Positions 1-9,126 of a stretch of DNA of 46,089 bases are shown in pieces. The DNA comes from Candidatus Cloacimonadota bacterium (lineage in GTDB: Bacteria; Cloacimonadota; Cloacimonadia; Cloacimonadales; Cloacimonadaceae): the NCBI GenBank assembly GCA_027318475.1, contig DAHVPC010000002.1, positions 1-46,089 on the forward strand, written 5' to 3'. The notes beneath the pieces were generated by a model, which was given only the letters and a program-made list of their open reading frames with translations, was not told the DNA's origin and made no database searches. Both the position numbers and the translations under genes were made by a program. How positions within the stretch are numbered: position 1 is the stretch's first letter; each line of letters opens with the position of its first letter.

Positions 1-2
1 GC

Positions 3-359
3 TGGACCCGCTACGAATATGATGAGATCAACCAAATCTTCTCCGGTGCGGACCTCCCCATCGTGCGCCTGGACAACAACTATTTGATCGCCAACGCCAC
101 GCTGGAATACACGCCCCGCGCCACGTTCAAGGTCTCTTTGGGCAGCGCGCTCAGCACCTATGAGCAGCCGGGAAGGTCCGCCGCACTCAGTTATTACGGT
201 AATCTGCGCTACGAGTTCCGCCCGGAGTATTTCCTATATCTGGGCTTCAAGTCCGCCCAAACCCAGCTTGAGCCCTCCACCCTTTCCGATCCTGTGGGAA
301 ATTTCCGCAAAGACCTGGCCACCGTCTATGCCAAGGTCAGCGCGACGTTTGGGCTGTAG
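3..359 (+). CDS. C-terminal part of a probable outer-membrane beta-barrel protein (5' truncated by window edge)
   Basis: Open frame from the window start (WTRYEYDEINQIF...) to TAG at 359; alternating beta-strand pattern ending in an aromatic-rich strand (AKVSATFGL). The listed ORF start at 63 is internal. Confidence 0.6.
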   Translation, partial: WTRYEYDEINQIFSGADLPIVRLDNNYLIANATLEYTPRATFKVSLGSALSTYEQPGRSAALSYYGNLRYEFRPEYFLYLGFKSAQTQLEPSTLSDPVGNFRKDLATVYAKVSATFGL

Positions 360-476
360 ATTACAGACATTGTGAGAGTGGAACATCGTAAGATTGAATC
401 CAGATTCGCGCTAATTCAGGTTTAGCCACCGAGGGCCTATTCCGTCTTCAGGCCTGGCCCCACATCCTTACGCGAA

Positions 477-546
477 GCTCCGCCGCGCCTCCCGCGGTTT
501 TCGCGGGGGATCCGGGAGTGGCCCGGGAGGGGAGGGCGGTCCAGCC
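477..546. repeat. Dispersed palindromic repeat family R2, copy a (GCCGCGCCTCCCGCGGTTTTCGCGGGGGATCCGGGAGTGG...)
   Basis: Related copies at about 9450-9521 (same orientation) and 26108-26160 (inverted); internal hairpin CCCGCG/CGCGGG. Confidence 0.75.
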
Positions 547-547
547 C

Positions 548-1573
548 TTAGAGCATATCCTTCAAGGTCTGCACAAATTCCGCGATCATCTCCGGCGTGG
601 TGTTGTAACTGCACATCAGGCGCACTTCGTTGAGGGCCTCGTTCCACATGTAGAAATGGAAGCGTTCCTGCAAGGCCGGCGTGATGGCGCGCGGCAGGAT
701 CACATAGACGGAATTGACGGCCACGGGCTGGGTAATGCGCAGCTGCGGAATTTCTGCCAGGCGCGAAGCCAGCAGCGCCGCCATGGCATTGGCGTGGAGA
801 GCGTTGACGCGCCACAGGTCACCTTCCAGATAGGCCTCGAACTGCGCGGCGATATAGCGCATCTTGCTGAAGAGCTGCGTGCATTGCTTGCGGTAGAAAC
901 GTATGTCCGCCGTAAACTCAGGCCGGAAACTGACCACCGCCTCGCCTAACAGCAGGCCGTTTTTGGCGCCGCCCAAGCTCACGATGTCCGCGCCGATATC
1001 TTTGGTCATGGCCTGCAGGGAGCAGTTCAGCGCGGCGGCGGCGTTGGCCAGCCGGGCACCGTCGATGTGCAGAAACATCCCGTTCTGATGGGCGAACGCC
1101 GCCAGCGCCTGCAGTTCTTCCAAGCTGTAGAGGGTGCCGTATTCGGTGCTTTGGGTGATGGAGACGACGCGCCCCTGGGAATGGTGCTGGTCGCGGTTGT
1201 TGAGCAGTTTGGGGTAGATCAGGGCGGGAGTGAGTTTGCCGTCCGGGGTGTCGATGACCTGGAGCCGGGCCTGGGTGAATTTCTGCACGGCGCCGCATTC
1301 ATCGACGTTGATGTGGGCGGTGGCGGCGCAGAAAACCGCGTGGAAGGAACGGACGTAATTCTGCAGGGAAACCACGTTGGCGCCGGTGCCGGTCATCACG
1401 AAGCAAGCCTCGCAGCCGCCACCGAAGAGGGTTTCTATCCTGGCCAGGACTTCCAGGGTCAGGGGATCGTCGCCATAAGCGGGGCAATAGCCCGAATCCG
1501 CTTTGCGCAAGGCTTCCCAGACCTGGGGATGCACTCCGGAATGATTATCGCTGCCAAAACTGACGGGAAACAT
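548..1573 (-). CDS. ltaE: Low-specificity L-threonine aldolase / beta-eliminating lyase family (PLP fold type I)
   Basis: MFPVSFGSDNHSGVHPQVWEAL..., GTGANVVSL, HIDGARLANAAAAL, SLGGAKNGL (Lys of PLP site). Start chosen at 1573 because an AGGAG Shine-Dalgarno precedes it. Confidence 0.82.
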   Translation of the reverse strand: MFPVSFGSDNHSGVHPQVWEALRKADSGYCPAYGDDPLTLEVLARIETLFGGGCEACFVMTGTGANVVSLQNYVRSFHAVFCAATAHINVDECGAVQKFTQARLQVIDTPDGKLTPALIYPKLLNNRDQHHSQGRVVSITQSTEYGTLYSLEELQALAAFAHQNGMFLHIDGARLANAAAALNCSLQAMTKDIGADIVSLGGAKNGLLLGEAVVSFRPEFTADIRFYRKQCTQLFSKMRYIAAQFEAYLEGDLWRVNALHANAMAALLASRLAEIPQLRITQPVAVNSVYVILPRAITPALQERFHFYMWNEALNEVRLMCSYNTTPEMIAEFVQTLKDML

Positions 1574-1645
1574 CTGAACTCCTATGTAATCGTATTCAAA
1601 ACCCACTTGCCGCGTGTTGCGTTTTGGGTCAACCAAAATCCGCGC

Positions 1646-2563
1646 TCAGCCTTCATCCTCCGGCTCTGCAATCTCTTCATCGCTGGGAGGAAGTGGCAGA
1701 TCTGGCAGTTCGCGCATCCTTTTCCGGTAGCGCAGCACGCCATAAATCACCAAAAAGGGCAGCAGGGCGAAGAGCAGGGAATTAGCGCCGATGACCAAGT
1801 AGATCCAGGCTTGGCGCTTGCTGGCCGCCGCAAACTCCAGATTGAAGGCGTAAAGGTTGGTGTGATAAGCGGCGCCAAAGGCTGAAGTGAAGCGTGTTTC
1901 GCGGCCTTGCCCGGCGTTTTCCGCCACGTTCTGCCAAAACTGCCGCCAGGCCTCCGGATCCTTGTCCTGCATGTATTTGACGGCGAAGTAAGACGAAAGG
2001 TAATACATCTCCCAATCTTTGCGCGCCTGCGGATACTCGTAAGCCAGGCTGAAGAGGTCCATTTTGTTGCCCCAAAAGCGTTCCCGGACATAGTAGAGGT
2101 AGCGGTCGAGTCCCAACTGGTTGCCGGCTTGGGTCGCCAGACCCTCGTGAAACCAGAGCGGAGCGCCCATCAGCAGCTGGTCCAGGTACCAGTGGGCGTA
2201 TTCGTGGAGGATGACACCGCCAAAGTTGGACCAGATCTGGTCGGAGCTGCGGATGTAGATGCGCTGTTCCTGCGAGGAGTAAAAGGCGTCGCTGAATTCC
2301 ACGAGGGCGCTTTTGCCGCGGGCCAGGTTCTGGTATCCGGCGCGGTCTGGCACCACATAGATCTCCGCTTTGGCGTCCAGATACACTCCGGTGCTCATCT
2401 GCAGGGCGTCGATGCGGCGGTTTAACGCGTCCAGGAATTCCTGACTCCCAGTAAATCTGCCGTCAACGCTGTGGACGGTGAAATTTGGCGTATCCGCCAC
2501 CACCTGATACTGCGCTCCCAGAACGCTCCAGCAGAGCAGAACCAGGAGCGGCAGGCTCCGCAT
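1646..2563 (-). CDS. Secreted/membrane peptidase MA-like gluzincin metallopeptidase with a C-terminal TM segment
   Basis: Signal peptide MRSLPLLVLLCWSVLGAQ; HEYAHW (HExxH) followed by WFHEGLAT; TM helix WIYLVIGANSLLFALLPFLVIYGV near the C-terminus. Confidence 0.75.
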   Translation of the reverse strand: MRSLPLLVLLCWSVLGAQYQVVADTPNFTVHSVDGRFTGSQEFLDALNRRIDALQMSTGVYLDAKAEIYVVPDRAGYQNLARGKSALVEFSDAFYSSQEQRIYIRSSDQIWSNFGGVILHEYAHWYLDQLLMGAPLWFHEGLATQAGNQLGLDRYLYYVRERFWGNKMDLFSLAYEYPQARKDWEMYYLSSYFAVKYMQDKDPEAWRQFWQNVAENAGQGRETRFTSAFGAAYHTNLYAFNLEFAAASKRQAWIYLVIGANSLLFALLPFLVIYGVLRYRKRMRELPDLPLPPSDEEIAEPEDEG

Positions 2564-2571
2564 AACGGGCC

Positions 2572-2835
2572 TCAGGATTCTATTTCGGCGCGGCTCAGCA
2601 GCGTGTAATATGTGGCGGCGTCCTTTTTGGCGACGTTGCCCGCGGGGACTTTCTCTACGCGGATCTCGTGGTCGAAGCCGTAGAGTTGGAAGTGGATGAG
2701 GTCGCCGGCTTTGACCTCGGACGAGGCCTTGGCGGTCTTGCCGTTGATGCCCACCAGGCCTTTGTCGCAGGCTGTCTTGGCGATGCTGCGGGTGCGTGTC
2801 AGGCAGAGTTTGTTCAGCAGCAGATCGATGCGCAT
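2572..2835 (-). CDS. S4-domain RNA-binding protein (Hsp15-like)
   Basis: MRIDLLLNKLCLTRTRSIAKTACDKGLVGINGKTAKASSEVKAGDLI is typical S4 domain sequence; small size. Confidence 0.85.
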   Translation of the reverse strand: MRIDLLLNKLCLTRTRSIAKTACDKGLVGINGKTAKASSEVKAGDLIHFQLYGFDHEIRVEKVPAGNVAKKDAATYYTLLSRAEIES

Positions 2836-2858
2836 GGCGGTTCCCAAATGTCTCCTGG

Positions 2859-4061
2859 TCAGGGGGTCAGCAGGCGTTTGGTTTCCAGGGCGATCATCAG
2901 TTCTTCGTCGGTGGGGATCTTGAGGACGGTCACGCGGGAATCCGGAGCGCTGATAAGTTCGATGCGGTCACTGTGGACGGCGTTGGCGGCGTGGTCTATG
3001 CGGATGCCCAGGGCTTCCAGGTTGGCGCAGGCCTGTTCGCGCATGATGGCCATGTTTTCGCCGACGCCGCCGGTGAAGATGAGGACGTCAAGGCCGTTCA
3101 GCGCTGCGAAGTAAGCGCCGATGTATTTCTTGATGCGGTAGCAATAGACGTCGTGGGCGGTGATGGCGGCGGGGTTGTTGTGGAGCACGATCTGGTCCTC
3201 GATCTCGCGCATGTCGTTCGAGATCTGGGAAAGGCCCAGCATGCCGCTTTTCTTGTTCAGGATGGAGTTCACTTCGTCCACGCTGAGGCCCAGGTTCTGC
3301 TGCATGTGGACGGGCAGGGCGGGATCGATGTCGCCGCAGCGGGTGCCCATCATTAAGCCTTCCAGGGGCGTGAGGCCCATCGAGGTGTCCACGCTTTTTC
3401 CGCCATCGATCGCGGTGATGGAAGCGCCGTTGCCCAGATGGCAGCTGATGATCTTCAGAGAGGAGATATCGCGCCCAAGATACTCCGCGGCCTTGAGGCT
3501 CACATACTTGTGCGAGGTGCCGTGGAAGCCGTAGCGGCGGATCTTGTGGGTGCTATAGAAATCCAGCGGCAGGGGATAGAGGTAGGCGTGCTCGGGCATG
3601 GTCTGGTGGAACGCGGTGTCGAACAAGCCGCACTGCGGGACTTCCGGCATGTTTTTCGTGACGGCCTCGATGCCCTTAAGGTTGGCGGGATTGTGCAGCG
3701 GAGCCAGCGAAATGCATTCCTTCATCACACCGGTCACATGGTCGGTGACGACCACGGCGTCCGAATAGTGCTCCCCGGCATGCACCAGGCGGTGTCCCAC
3801 GGCGTCGATCTCGCTTTTATCCACGATCACGCCGTTGACCTTGTCCAGCAGCGAATCGATGATCAGTTGCAGGCCCTGCTCATGGTTGTCGATCACCATT
3901 TCGCGCTTCTTCTTGGTGTACTTGGCGCTTTTGTAGGTGAAGAGGGCGATGTCTTCCCCGATCTTTTCGGCGATGCCTTCGGCGAGGACGTTCTGGGTGT
4001 CCATGTCCCGGAACTGGTACTTGATGGACGAACTGCCGCAATTGAGCACTAAAATCTTCAT
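2859..4061 (-). CDS. ackA: Acetate kinase
   Basis: MKILVLNCGSSSIKYQF, GHRLVHAGE, RRYGFHGTSHKYVS, HLGNGASI, DTSMGLTPLEGLMMGTRCGDIDP, FTGGVGEN; 400 aa. Confidence 0.98.
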   Translation of the reverse strand: MKILVLNCGSSSIKYQFRDMDTQNVLAEGIAEKIGEDIALFTYKSAKYTKKKREMVIDNHEQGLQLIIDSLLDKVNGVIVDKSEIDAVGHRLVHAGEHYSDAVVVTDHVTGVMKECISLAPLHNPANLKGIEAVTKNMPEVPQCGLFDTAFHQTMPEHAYLYPLPLDFYSTHKIRRYGFHGTSHKYVSLKAAEYLGRDISSLKIISCHLGNGASITAIDGGKSVDTSMGLTPLEGLMMGTRCGDIDPALPVHMQQNLGLSVDEVNSILNKKSGMLGLSQISNDMREIEDQIVLHNNPAAITAHDVYCYRIKKYIGAYFAALNGLDVLIFTGGVGENMAIMREQACANLEALGIRIDHAANAVHSDRIELISAPDSRVTVLKIPTDEELMIALETKRLLTP

Positions 4062-4191
4062 GGCTAACCTCGATGGTTGTTTTTCTGTGCAAGGCGCTGG
4101 AGGAGCGCGATATTGTCAACTGATTTGCCGGAACTGGTATTGGACGGGCGCGGACTTAATGCGATCCCGGCGCTGTATTCGCTCTCTGCGC

Positions 4192-5835
4192 CTAGGTCAG
4201 TTTTTTATCCTTCATCGAGTAGGTCAGGTTTACGTATCTCCGGTGCCATTTCAAGAGGTGCAGGGCGTTTTTGAGGTCCGACATCGTGATCTTGAGGGAG
4301 GCAAAATCGGCGGCACTTTCGTCATCGAGGCTGATGGCCTTGGTTTCGATCGCCTTTCTGATCGCCACCATAGCCGCTTCCCTGGCCAGGAACGTGATTT
4401 CCGCCGCGGAATACCCCATCACCGCTTCCGAAAAGGCAAACAGGTCCACGTCGTCGTCCAGGGGCATGCCTCTGGTCGCGATCTCCAGCACCCTTTTGCA
4501 GCCCGGCAGATTGGGCTTGCGGATCTCCAGCTTGTAGTCGAACCGTCCAGGCCTCAGCAACGCGGCATCCAGAAGGTCGGGCCGGTTGGTGGACGCCAGG
4601 ACGGTGACGTTTCCGTAGTCCTTGATGCCATCCATCAGGGACATCAGTTGGTTGACCACGGTCGAATACCATTTCGAGGATTCCCCGGAGAGCCTGGTTT
4701 GGGCGATGGAATCGATCTCGTCGATGAAGATGACCGAGGGTTGGTAGTCCCTGGCTTCATCGAAGATGTCGCGCAGGTTCTTTTCGGACTGGCCGAAGTT
4801 CTTGTTCAGGATATCGGGTCCGGAAACGGGGATGAAATGGGCGTTGACTTCGTGCGCGATGGCTTTGGCGATGAGGGTTTTGCCGTTGCCGGGGTCTCCC
4901 CAGAGCAAGATCCCCCGATAGGGCCTCACGCCCAGATGCTCGTACAACTGGGGCTTCACGATGGGCAGTTCGACCACGATCCGGATGTTCTGGATGATCT
5001 CGTCCACCCCTCCGATATCGGCAAAACTGGTTTCGGGAACGTATCTCAGGTTCTGGGCATCGGAGGTCTGGGCAACGTTTTTCTGCCTGCCTTCCAATCC
5101 AGATACGCCATGATCAAAGCCAGGCGTCGCGCCTTCAGTTTCCTCCGGGGAAGAGGTTCCCAAGTGCTGGATGCCAACGGGTTCCCAGCGTTTGGCGATG
5201 TTGCTGGCGTCGTTCAGATACACCAGGCCCCAGTTATGGGAATCCGCCAGATGCACCAGCGCCGGAAGTGCCGCCACATACCTGCGGAAAAACTGCAGCT
5301 GGAAAACCGGGCAGAAATCCAAACTCTGCTTCCCGACGATCTTTTCCAGATCCCGGGTGAGGGCTTCCTTGTCGATCCGCCAGGTGTTTTTATCCAGGAA
5401 TTCCCCGTATTGGTACCAGTATCTGGCGTTTTTATCAAAGGGGGTTTTGGCGTGGCGCAGGATGATCCCTTTGAACAGACGGCAGCCCCAGCATTGGGGG
5501 TTTTTGCTGTCGCAGTATTCCTCCTGGTTTTCCGTGGCCAGATATCCTTGATGGCAGGCTGCCACCGCGTATTTCTCCGGCAGTGAGAACTCCGCGGGCA
5601 GCATCTCTTTCTGGTCGTGGATCACTCGCGCGGAATCCCAGTCGCGGATGGTGTCCAGCAGTTTCCGGAACACCTCAAATTTGGCCAAAGCCTCGTGATT
5701 GCTGGTCTCCACGAGGTGCAGCCCCGATCCGGAACCAGCGGGCGTATACTTCCTGAATTTGGTAGCGTATTCCAACACTTTGAGGTAATCCGGAATATTG
5801 GGATTTCCAAAGCGGACAGCAAAATCAAAGTCCAT
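4192..5835 (-). CDS. AAA+ ATPase (CDC48/p97/PAN-like single motor domain) with a Cys-containing N-terminal region
   Basis: Walker A GDPGNGKT, Walker B VIFIDEIDS, SRH ASTNRPDLLDAALLRPGRFD; N-terminal C-x(13)-C-x6-C-x2-C-type cluster CHQGYLATENQEEYCDSKNPQCWGC. Start at 5835 (MDFDFAVRFG) preferred over the 6180 ORF start, which overlaps the divergent gene. Confidence 0.85.
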   Translation of the reverse strand: MDFDFAVRFGNPNIPDYLKVLEYATKFRKYTPAGSGSGLHLVETSNHEALAKFEVFRKLLDTIRDWDSARVIHDQKEMLPAEFSLPEKYAVAACHQGYLATENQEEYCDSKNPQCWGCRLFKGIILRHAKTPFDKNARYWYQYGEFLDKNTWRIDKEALTRDLEKIVGKQSLDFCPVFQLQFFRRYVAALPALVHLADSHNWGLVYLNDASNIAKRWEPVGIQHLGTSSPEETEGATPGFDHGVSGLEGRQKNVAQTSDAQNLRYVPETSFADIGGVDEIIQNIRIVVELPIVKPQLYEHLGVRPYRGILLWGDPGNGKTLIAKAIAHEVNAHFIPVSGPDILNKNFGQSEKNLRDIFDEARDYQPSVIFIDEIDSIAQTRLSGESSKWYSTVVNQLMSLMDGIKDYGNVTVLASTNRPDLLDAALLRPGRFDYKLEIRKPNLPGCKRVLEIATRGMPLDDDVDLFAFSEAVMGYSAAEITFLAREAAMVAIRKAIETKAISLDDESAADFASLKITMSDLKNALHLLKWHRRYVNLTYSMKDKKLT

Positions 5836-6055
5836 TGCCAACCATCCTGATGTTCTTTTCTTCCCTCTGAAACGGGGCGTCATCTTGTCAAGGACTATCT
5901 GGCCGGCCTTTGCCAGAGCGTCTGTTATTCCGGCGGCGGGAATTTTCGCTTGACAGAGTTTTATCGCCCGGTTTTCTGTTGCGGAGTTAGATTTGATGCC
6001 GGAGTCACACTCCGGACCCGTATTTGCAAACCTACGATACTTGAAGGAGTATGTT

Positions 6056-8341
6056 ATGAAAAACGTGGCACGGACATCCCTGCTCCTGCTGCTTGGTTTG
6101 ATGTTCTTCCTCAGCGCCTGCGACTGGCTGATGCCCTCCGACGACGAGGAAGCCCCCTCCCTGTTGATCAATACCCCCACATCCTATTTTTCCTGGGCGA
6201 CCACCAGCGCAACCCTCGATATTGCAGGCACCGCGACGGACAATGAAGAGATCAAATCCGTAAAAATCAGCGTCAACGGAGGCTCCTGGGTTTCCGCCGA
6301 AGGCAAAGCAGCCTGGTCGCTGGAAGACCTGTCTTTGCAGATGGGCGAAAACACCGTCGTCTGCGAAGCCAAGGACAAAGCCGGCAACGCAGCCAAAGAC
6401 ACCCTCTGGGTGACGCGGAACACGGACGTCGAATTCACCAGCGCGCCCACTTTCGCCCAAAGCAACTTCTTTGCCGGGCAAACCGGCTACACGGCAGTCA
6501 TCCAGGCTTTGCAGCCAGCAGCCGGAAAAGCCATCACCTCGGTCAAACTGGCCCGCCTCAATGCCGACCTGACCGTGCTTCAGGAAGTGGGCGACCTGTA
6601 TGACGACGGCAATTTGGGCAACAACGACGAGATCTCCGGAGACGGCCTGTACTCCGGCAACATCGGCATCTACGAGCAGGACCCCGGTTCCTTTCTCTAC
6701 CGCGTGGTGGCCTACACAGGAAGCAAGGTTGCGAACTACTCGCCGCTTTTCCGGGTCAACGTCTTCGAGCCCATGTCCACAGCCGACATCGCTGTGCTGA
6801 CAGATACTTACGACCAGATCGACGACGTCCTCAACGCCAGCACAGCCACCAGCTTGGACCAGGGCGTGACCGTGCTGAAGAACTGGTTTGAAGATCAGGA
6901 AGGCGTGGCTTCCGTCGAGGAAGTGGACGGCTCCCTGCAGATCACCTACACCAGCGGCATCACCAGCGGCGTCATCTTCTCCGAAACCGATGCCGACGGC
7001 TACATCATCACGAAAGGCGGCTCCGGAACTCCAGAACGCCAAAAGCCAAGCGTGCCCATGCACAAGCAGACCCGCGGAGTCAATCCCTACGCCGGTATGA
7101 CCCCCTACGTGAACTGGAGCCTGCCCAAAACTGTGGATCCCAATGCCATCCTGGACAAGGACGTGCTGATCTGGGCGCCCTTTGAAGACGCCTTCGGCAT
7201 CGATATGCGGCCTTCCCTGGAAACCATCTTCGGCAACAGCGACCTCGACCTCAACGTCGTCTCGCTCACCAATCAGGCCTGCACCATCGCCTCGCTGAAC
7301 AACCTCGCCGAATACGGCACCGTCATCTTCGATACCCATGGTTCCGGCGGCGAACACATCCTCACCGGAGAACTGATGACCGCCAGCAACTTGATCGAAC
7401 ATCTGCTGGACATCATCGGAAACAAGATTTCCTACTTCGAGAACATCACCTACAGCAACGTTGGCGGTTTCGTGAAGAAAGGCACGGTCTACAGCGTCCG
7501 CAGCGCCTACATTGCCAGCCTTGCCGGCACCATGCCCAACAGCCTGATCTTCAACGGCTCCTGCGAAAGCTCCAAGACCCTCAACCTCTCCAATGCCTTC
7601 CTGGGCAAAGGCGCCAAGGCCTACTTCGGCTTCAACAAGATCGTCAGCACCAGCTTCTGCAAGGCCAAATGCGACGAACTCTTCCAAAAGATGGCAGTGG
7701 AATTGAAGAACAACGGCCAGGCCTTCACCGCCGGCCAATCCGATCCCGGCAGCCACCACGCAACCTACACCATGAACGCCTCCACCAACGAACTGCACTA
7801 CTCCTTCGACCTCATCAACGGCGACTTCGAATTGGGCAACCTCACCGGATGGTCCAGGGAGGGCGATGGCCGCGTTATCACGCAATTGGCAGGCACGGCG
7901 CCCACGCAAGGCAACTTCATGGGCATCATTTCCACCGGACTGGGTTACACCACGAGCAGCGGCAGCATCGCCCAATCCTTCAAGGTGCCGGACTCCGTCT
8001 CCAACCTCAAGATCAAGTGGAACTTCATGTCCGAAGAGTTTATGGAATGGGTCGGCTCCCAATATCAGGACTACCTCACTTTCGCGCTGCGCGACAGCAA
8101 CGGCGTGGAACACGAACTCTTCCACAATACCATCGACAGCTTCGTCGGCTTTGGCCTGATCGACGTCTCGCCGCCCGTTTACTTCGACCACGGCGACTGC
8201 TACGGCACGGACTGGCGGGAGTTCGTGGCGGATATCGTGCCTTATCGTGGCCAGGTGGTGCGCTTGATCGTACGCATCGGCGATGTGGGCGACAGCGCCT
8301 ACGATTCCGCCTGTTTGCTGGACGAGATCTCGATTTATTGA
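6056..8341 (+). CDS. Large lipoprotein: Ig-like domain, putative clan CD (caspase/gingipain-fold) peptidase core, C-terminal beta-sandwich anchor-type domain
   Basis: Lipobox LFFLSAC-type (MKNVARTSLLLLLGLMFFLSAC); TVIFDTHGSGGEH (His-Gly) and SLIFNGSCESS (Gly-Ser-Cys) signatures; C-terminal NGDFELGNLTGWSREGDG... CLLDEISIY. Start moved from 5993 to 6056. Confidence 0.8.
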   Translation: MKNVARTSLLLLLGLMFFLSACDWLMPSDDEEAPSLLINTPTSYFSWATTSATLDIAGTATDNEEIKSVKISVNGGSWVSAEGKAAWSLEDLSLQMGENTVVCEAKDKAGNAAKDTLWVTRNTDVEFTSAPTFAQSNFFAGQTGYTAVIQALQPAAGKAITSVKLARLNADLTVLQEVGDLYDDGNLGNNDEISGDGLYSGNIGIYEQDPGSFLYRVVAYTGSKVANYSPLFRVNVFEPMSTADIAVLTDTYDQIDDVLNASTATSLDQGVTVLKNWFEDQEGVASVEEVDGSLQITYTSGITSGVIFSETDADGYIITKGGSGTPERQKPSVPMHKQTRGVNPYAGMTPYVNWSLPKTVDPNAILDKDVLIWAPFEDAFGIDMRPSLETIFGNSDLDLNVVSLTNQACTIASLNNLAEYGTVIFDTHGSGGEHILTGELMTASNLIEHLLDIIGNKISYFENITYSNVGGFVKKGTVYSVRSAYIASLAGTMPNSLIFNGSCESSKTLNLSNAFLGKGAKAYFGFNKIVSTSFCKAKCDELFQKMAVELKNNGQAFTAGQSDPGSHHATYTMNASTNELHYSFDLINGDFELGNLTGWSREGDGRVITQLAGTAPTQGNFMGIISTGLGYTTSSGSIAQSFKVPDSVSNLKIKWNFMSEEFMEWVGSQYQDYLTFALRDSNGVEHELFHNTIDSFVGFGLIDVSPPVYFDHGDCYGTDWREFVADIVPYRGQVVRLIVRIGDVGDSAYDSACLLDEISIY

Positions 8342-8351
8342 GGCGTTTGAG

Positions 8352-8816
8352 ATGCCACGGATGCTAGCGCTGCTTGCCCTGGTGGTTCTGATCGCCAGCT
8401 GCTGCGTGGCCAAATCCGCCCAAAAAAGCCAGGTAAAAGCCACGCTCTGGCAGGCTGGACAAGCCACGGAACCGGCTGAGCCCGATTCCCTGGCCGCCAT
8501 TGCTTTGCGCCTGCTGGCCTCTGCGGATGACGAACTGCGCTTGATCGTGACTCCGGAAATGGTGCAGGGCATCCTGGATCAGGACATCGCGCTGGAACTC
8601 GTCTGGTCCGAAACGTTCACGGCGGACACGGCGTTTGGAGTGAAACAGGAGATCGACCGCGTCCTCATCCCTCTCACCGGAGAATACGGGCCGCCAGATG
8701 ATCTGGCCTCCGCCGTCATCCTTTTCGGCGACGGCAAGGGCTATGTCACCGGCCCCAACCAAAACAACTTCGCCCGGCCGGACTTGTTGAAATTGCGGGA
8801 ATTGCTCAAACTGTAG
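8352..8816 (+). CDS. Small lipoprotein of unknown function
   Basis: MPRMLALLALVVLIASCCVAKSAQ lipobox; 154 aa; follows the 6056-8341 gene by about 10 bp. Confidence 0.65.
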   Translation: MPRMLALLALVVLIASCCVAKSAQKSQVKATLWQAGQATEPAEPDSLAAIALRLLASADDELRLIVTPEMVQGILDQDIALELVWSETFTADTAFGVKQEIDRVLIPLTGEYGPPDDLASAVILFGDGKGYVTGPNQNNFARPDLLKLRELLKL

Positions 8817-8838
8817 TTCCGGCGCAGGATATATCAAG

Positions 8839-8871
8839 AGGGAGCGGAACTGGTTTCCGCTCCCTTTTCTT
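8839..8871 (+). terminator. Rho-independent terminator
   Basis: Perfect 11-bp stem AGGGAGCGGAA-(ACTGG-type loop)-TTCCGCTCCCT followed by TTTCTT. Confidence 0.85.
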
Positions 8872-8980
8872 CGCCTTGATTTGTAGATTGAATAAGATTG
8901 TCGCATGCCCGGAACACTGCCTTTAGGCTTTCGGTCCGCCGCGTTTACGTGGTAAAAAGCAGAAATCACGATCTCAATTG

Positions 8981-9037
8981 TAAGCCCCGGAGGGTGCGAC
9001 ATATCATAGCCCAGGGTGGAGCGTAGCGGAACCCCGG
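8981..9037. repeat. Palindromic repeat family R1, copy 1 (left arm of large inverted repeat)
   Basis: TAAGCCCCGGAGGGTGCGACATATCATAGCCCAGGGTG (8981-9018) is the exact reverse complement of 9221-9258; it continues into GAGCGTAGCGGAACCCCGGG. Confidence 0.95.
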
Positions 9038-9070
9038 GTCAGGGACAAACATTACTTTGATGTGAATATA

Positions 9071-9126
9071 CCCCAACCCTCCCTTTGGAAACTGCCGAAT
9101 GGCAGTTACCAAAGGGAGGGTTGGGG
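9071..9126. repeat. Near-perfect long hairpin inside the R1 inverted repeat
   Basis: CCCCAACCCTCCCTTTGG (9071-9088) pairs perfectly with CCAAAGGGAGGGTTGGGG (9109-9126); inner AACTGCC (9090-9096) pairs with GGCAGTT (9101-9107), leaving a GAAT loop and one A/A mismatch. Confidence 0.97.

Noticed and set aside
3937-5586. 549-aa plus-strand ORF antisense to the AAA+ ATPase and ackA
   Set aside because: Shadow ORF overlapping two well-supported genes on the other strand.
5836-6180. N-terminal extension of the AAA+ ORF to 6180
   Set aside because: It would overlap the divergent lipoprotein start, and the extension looks non-coding; 5835 has a better context.
6032-8572. 846-aa minus-strand ORF antisense to the lipoprotein gene
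   Set aside because: Shadow ORF: low-complexity V/D/G/A composition, no domain motifs, and the plus-strand frame has a lipobox, SD and domain structure.
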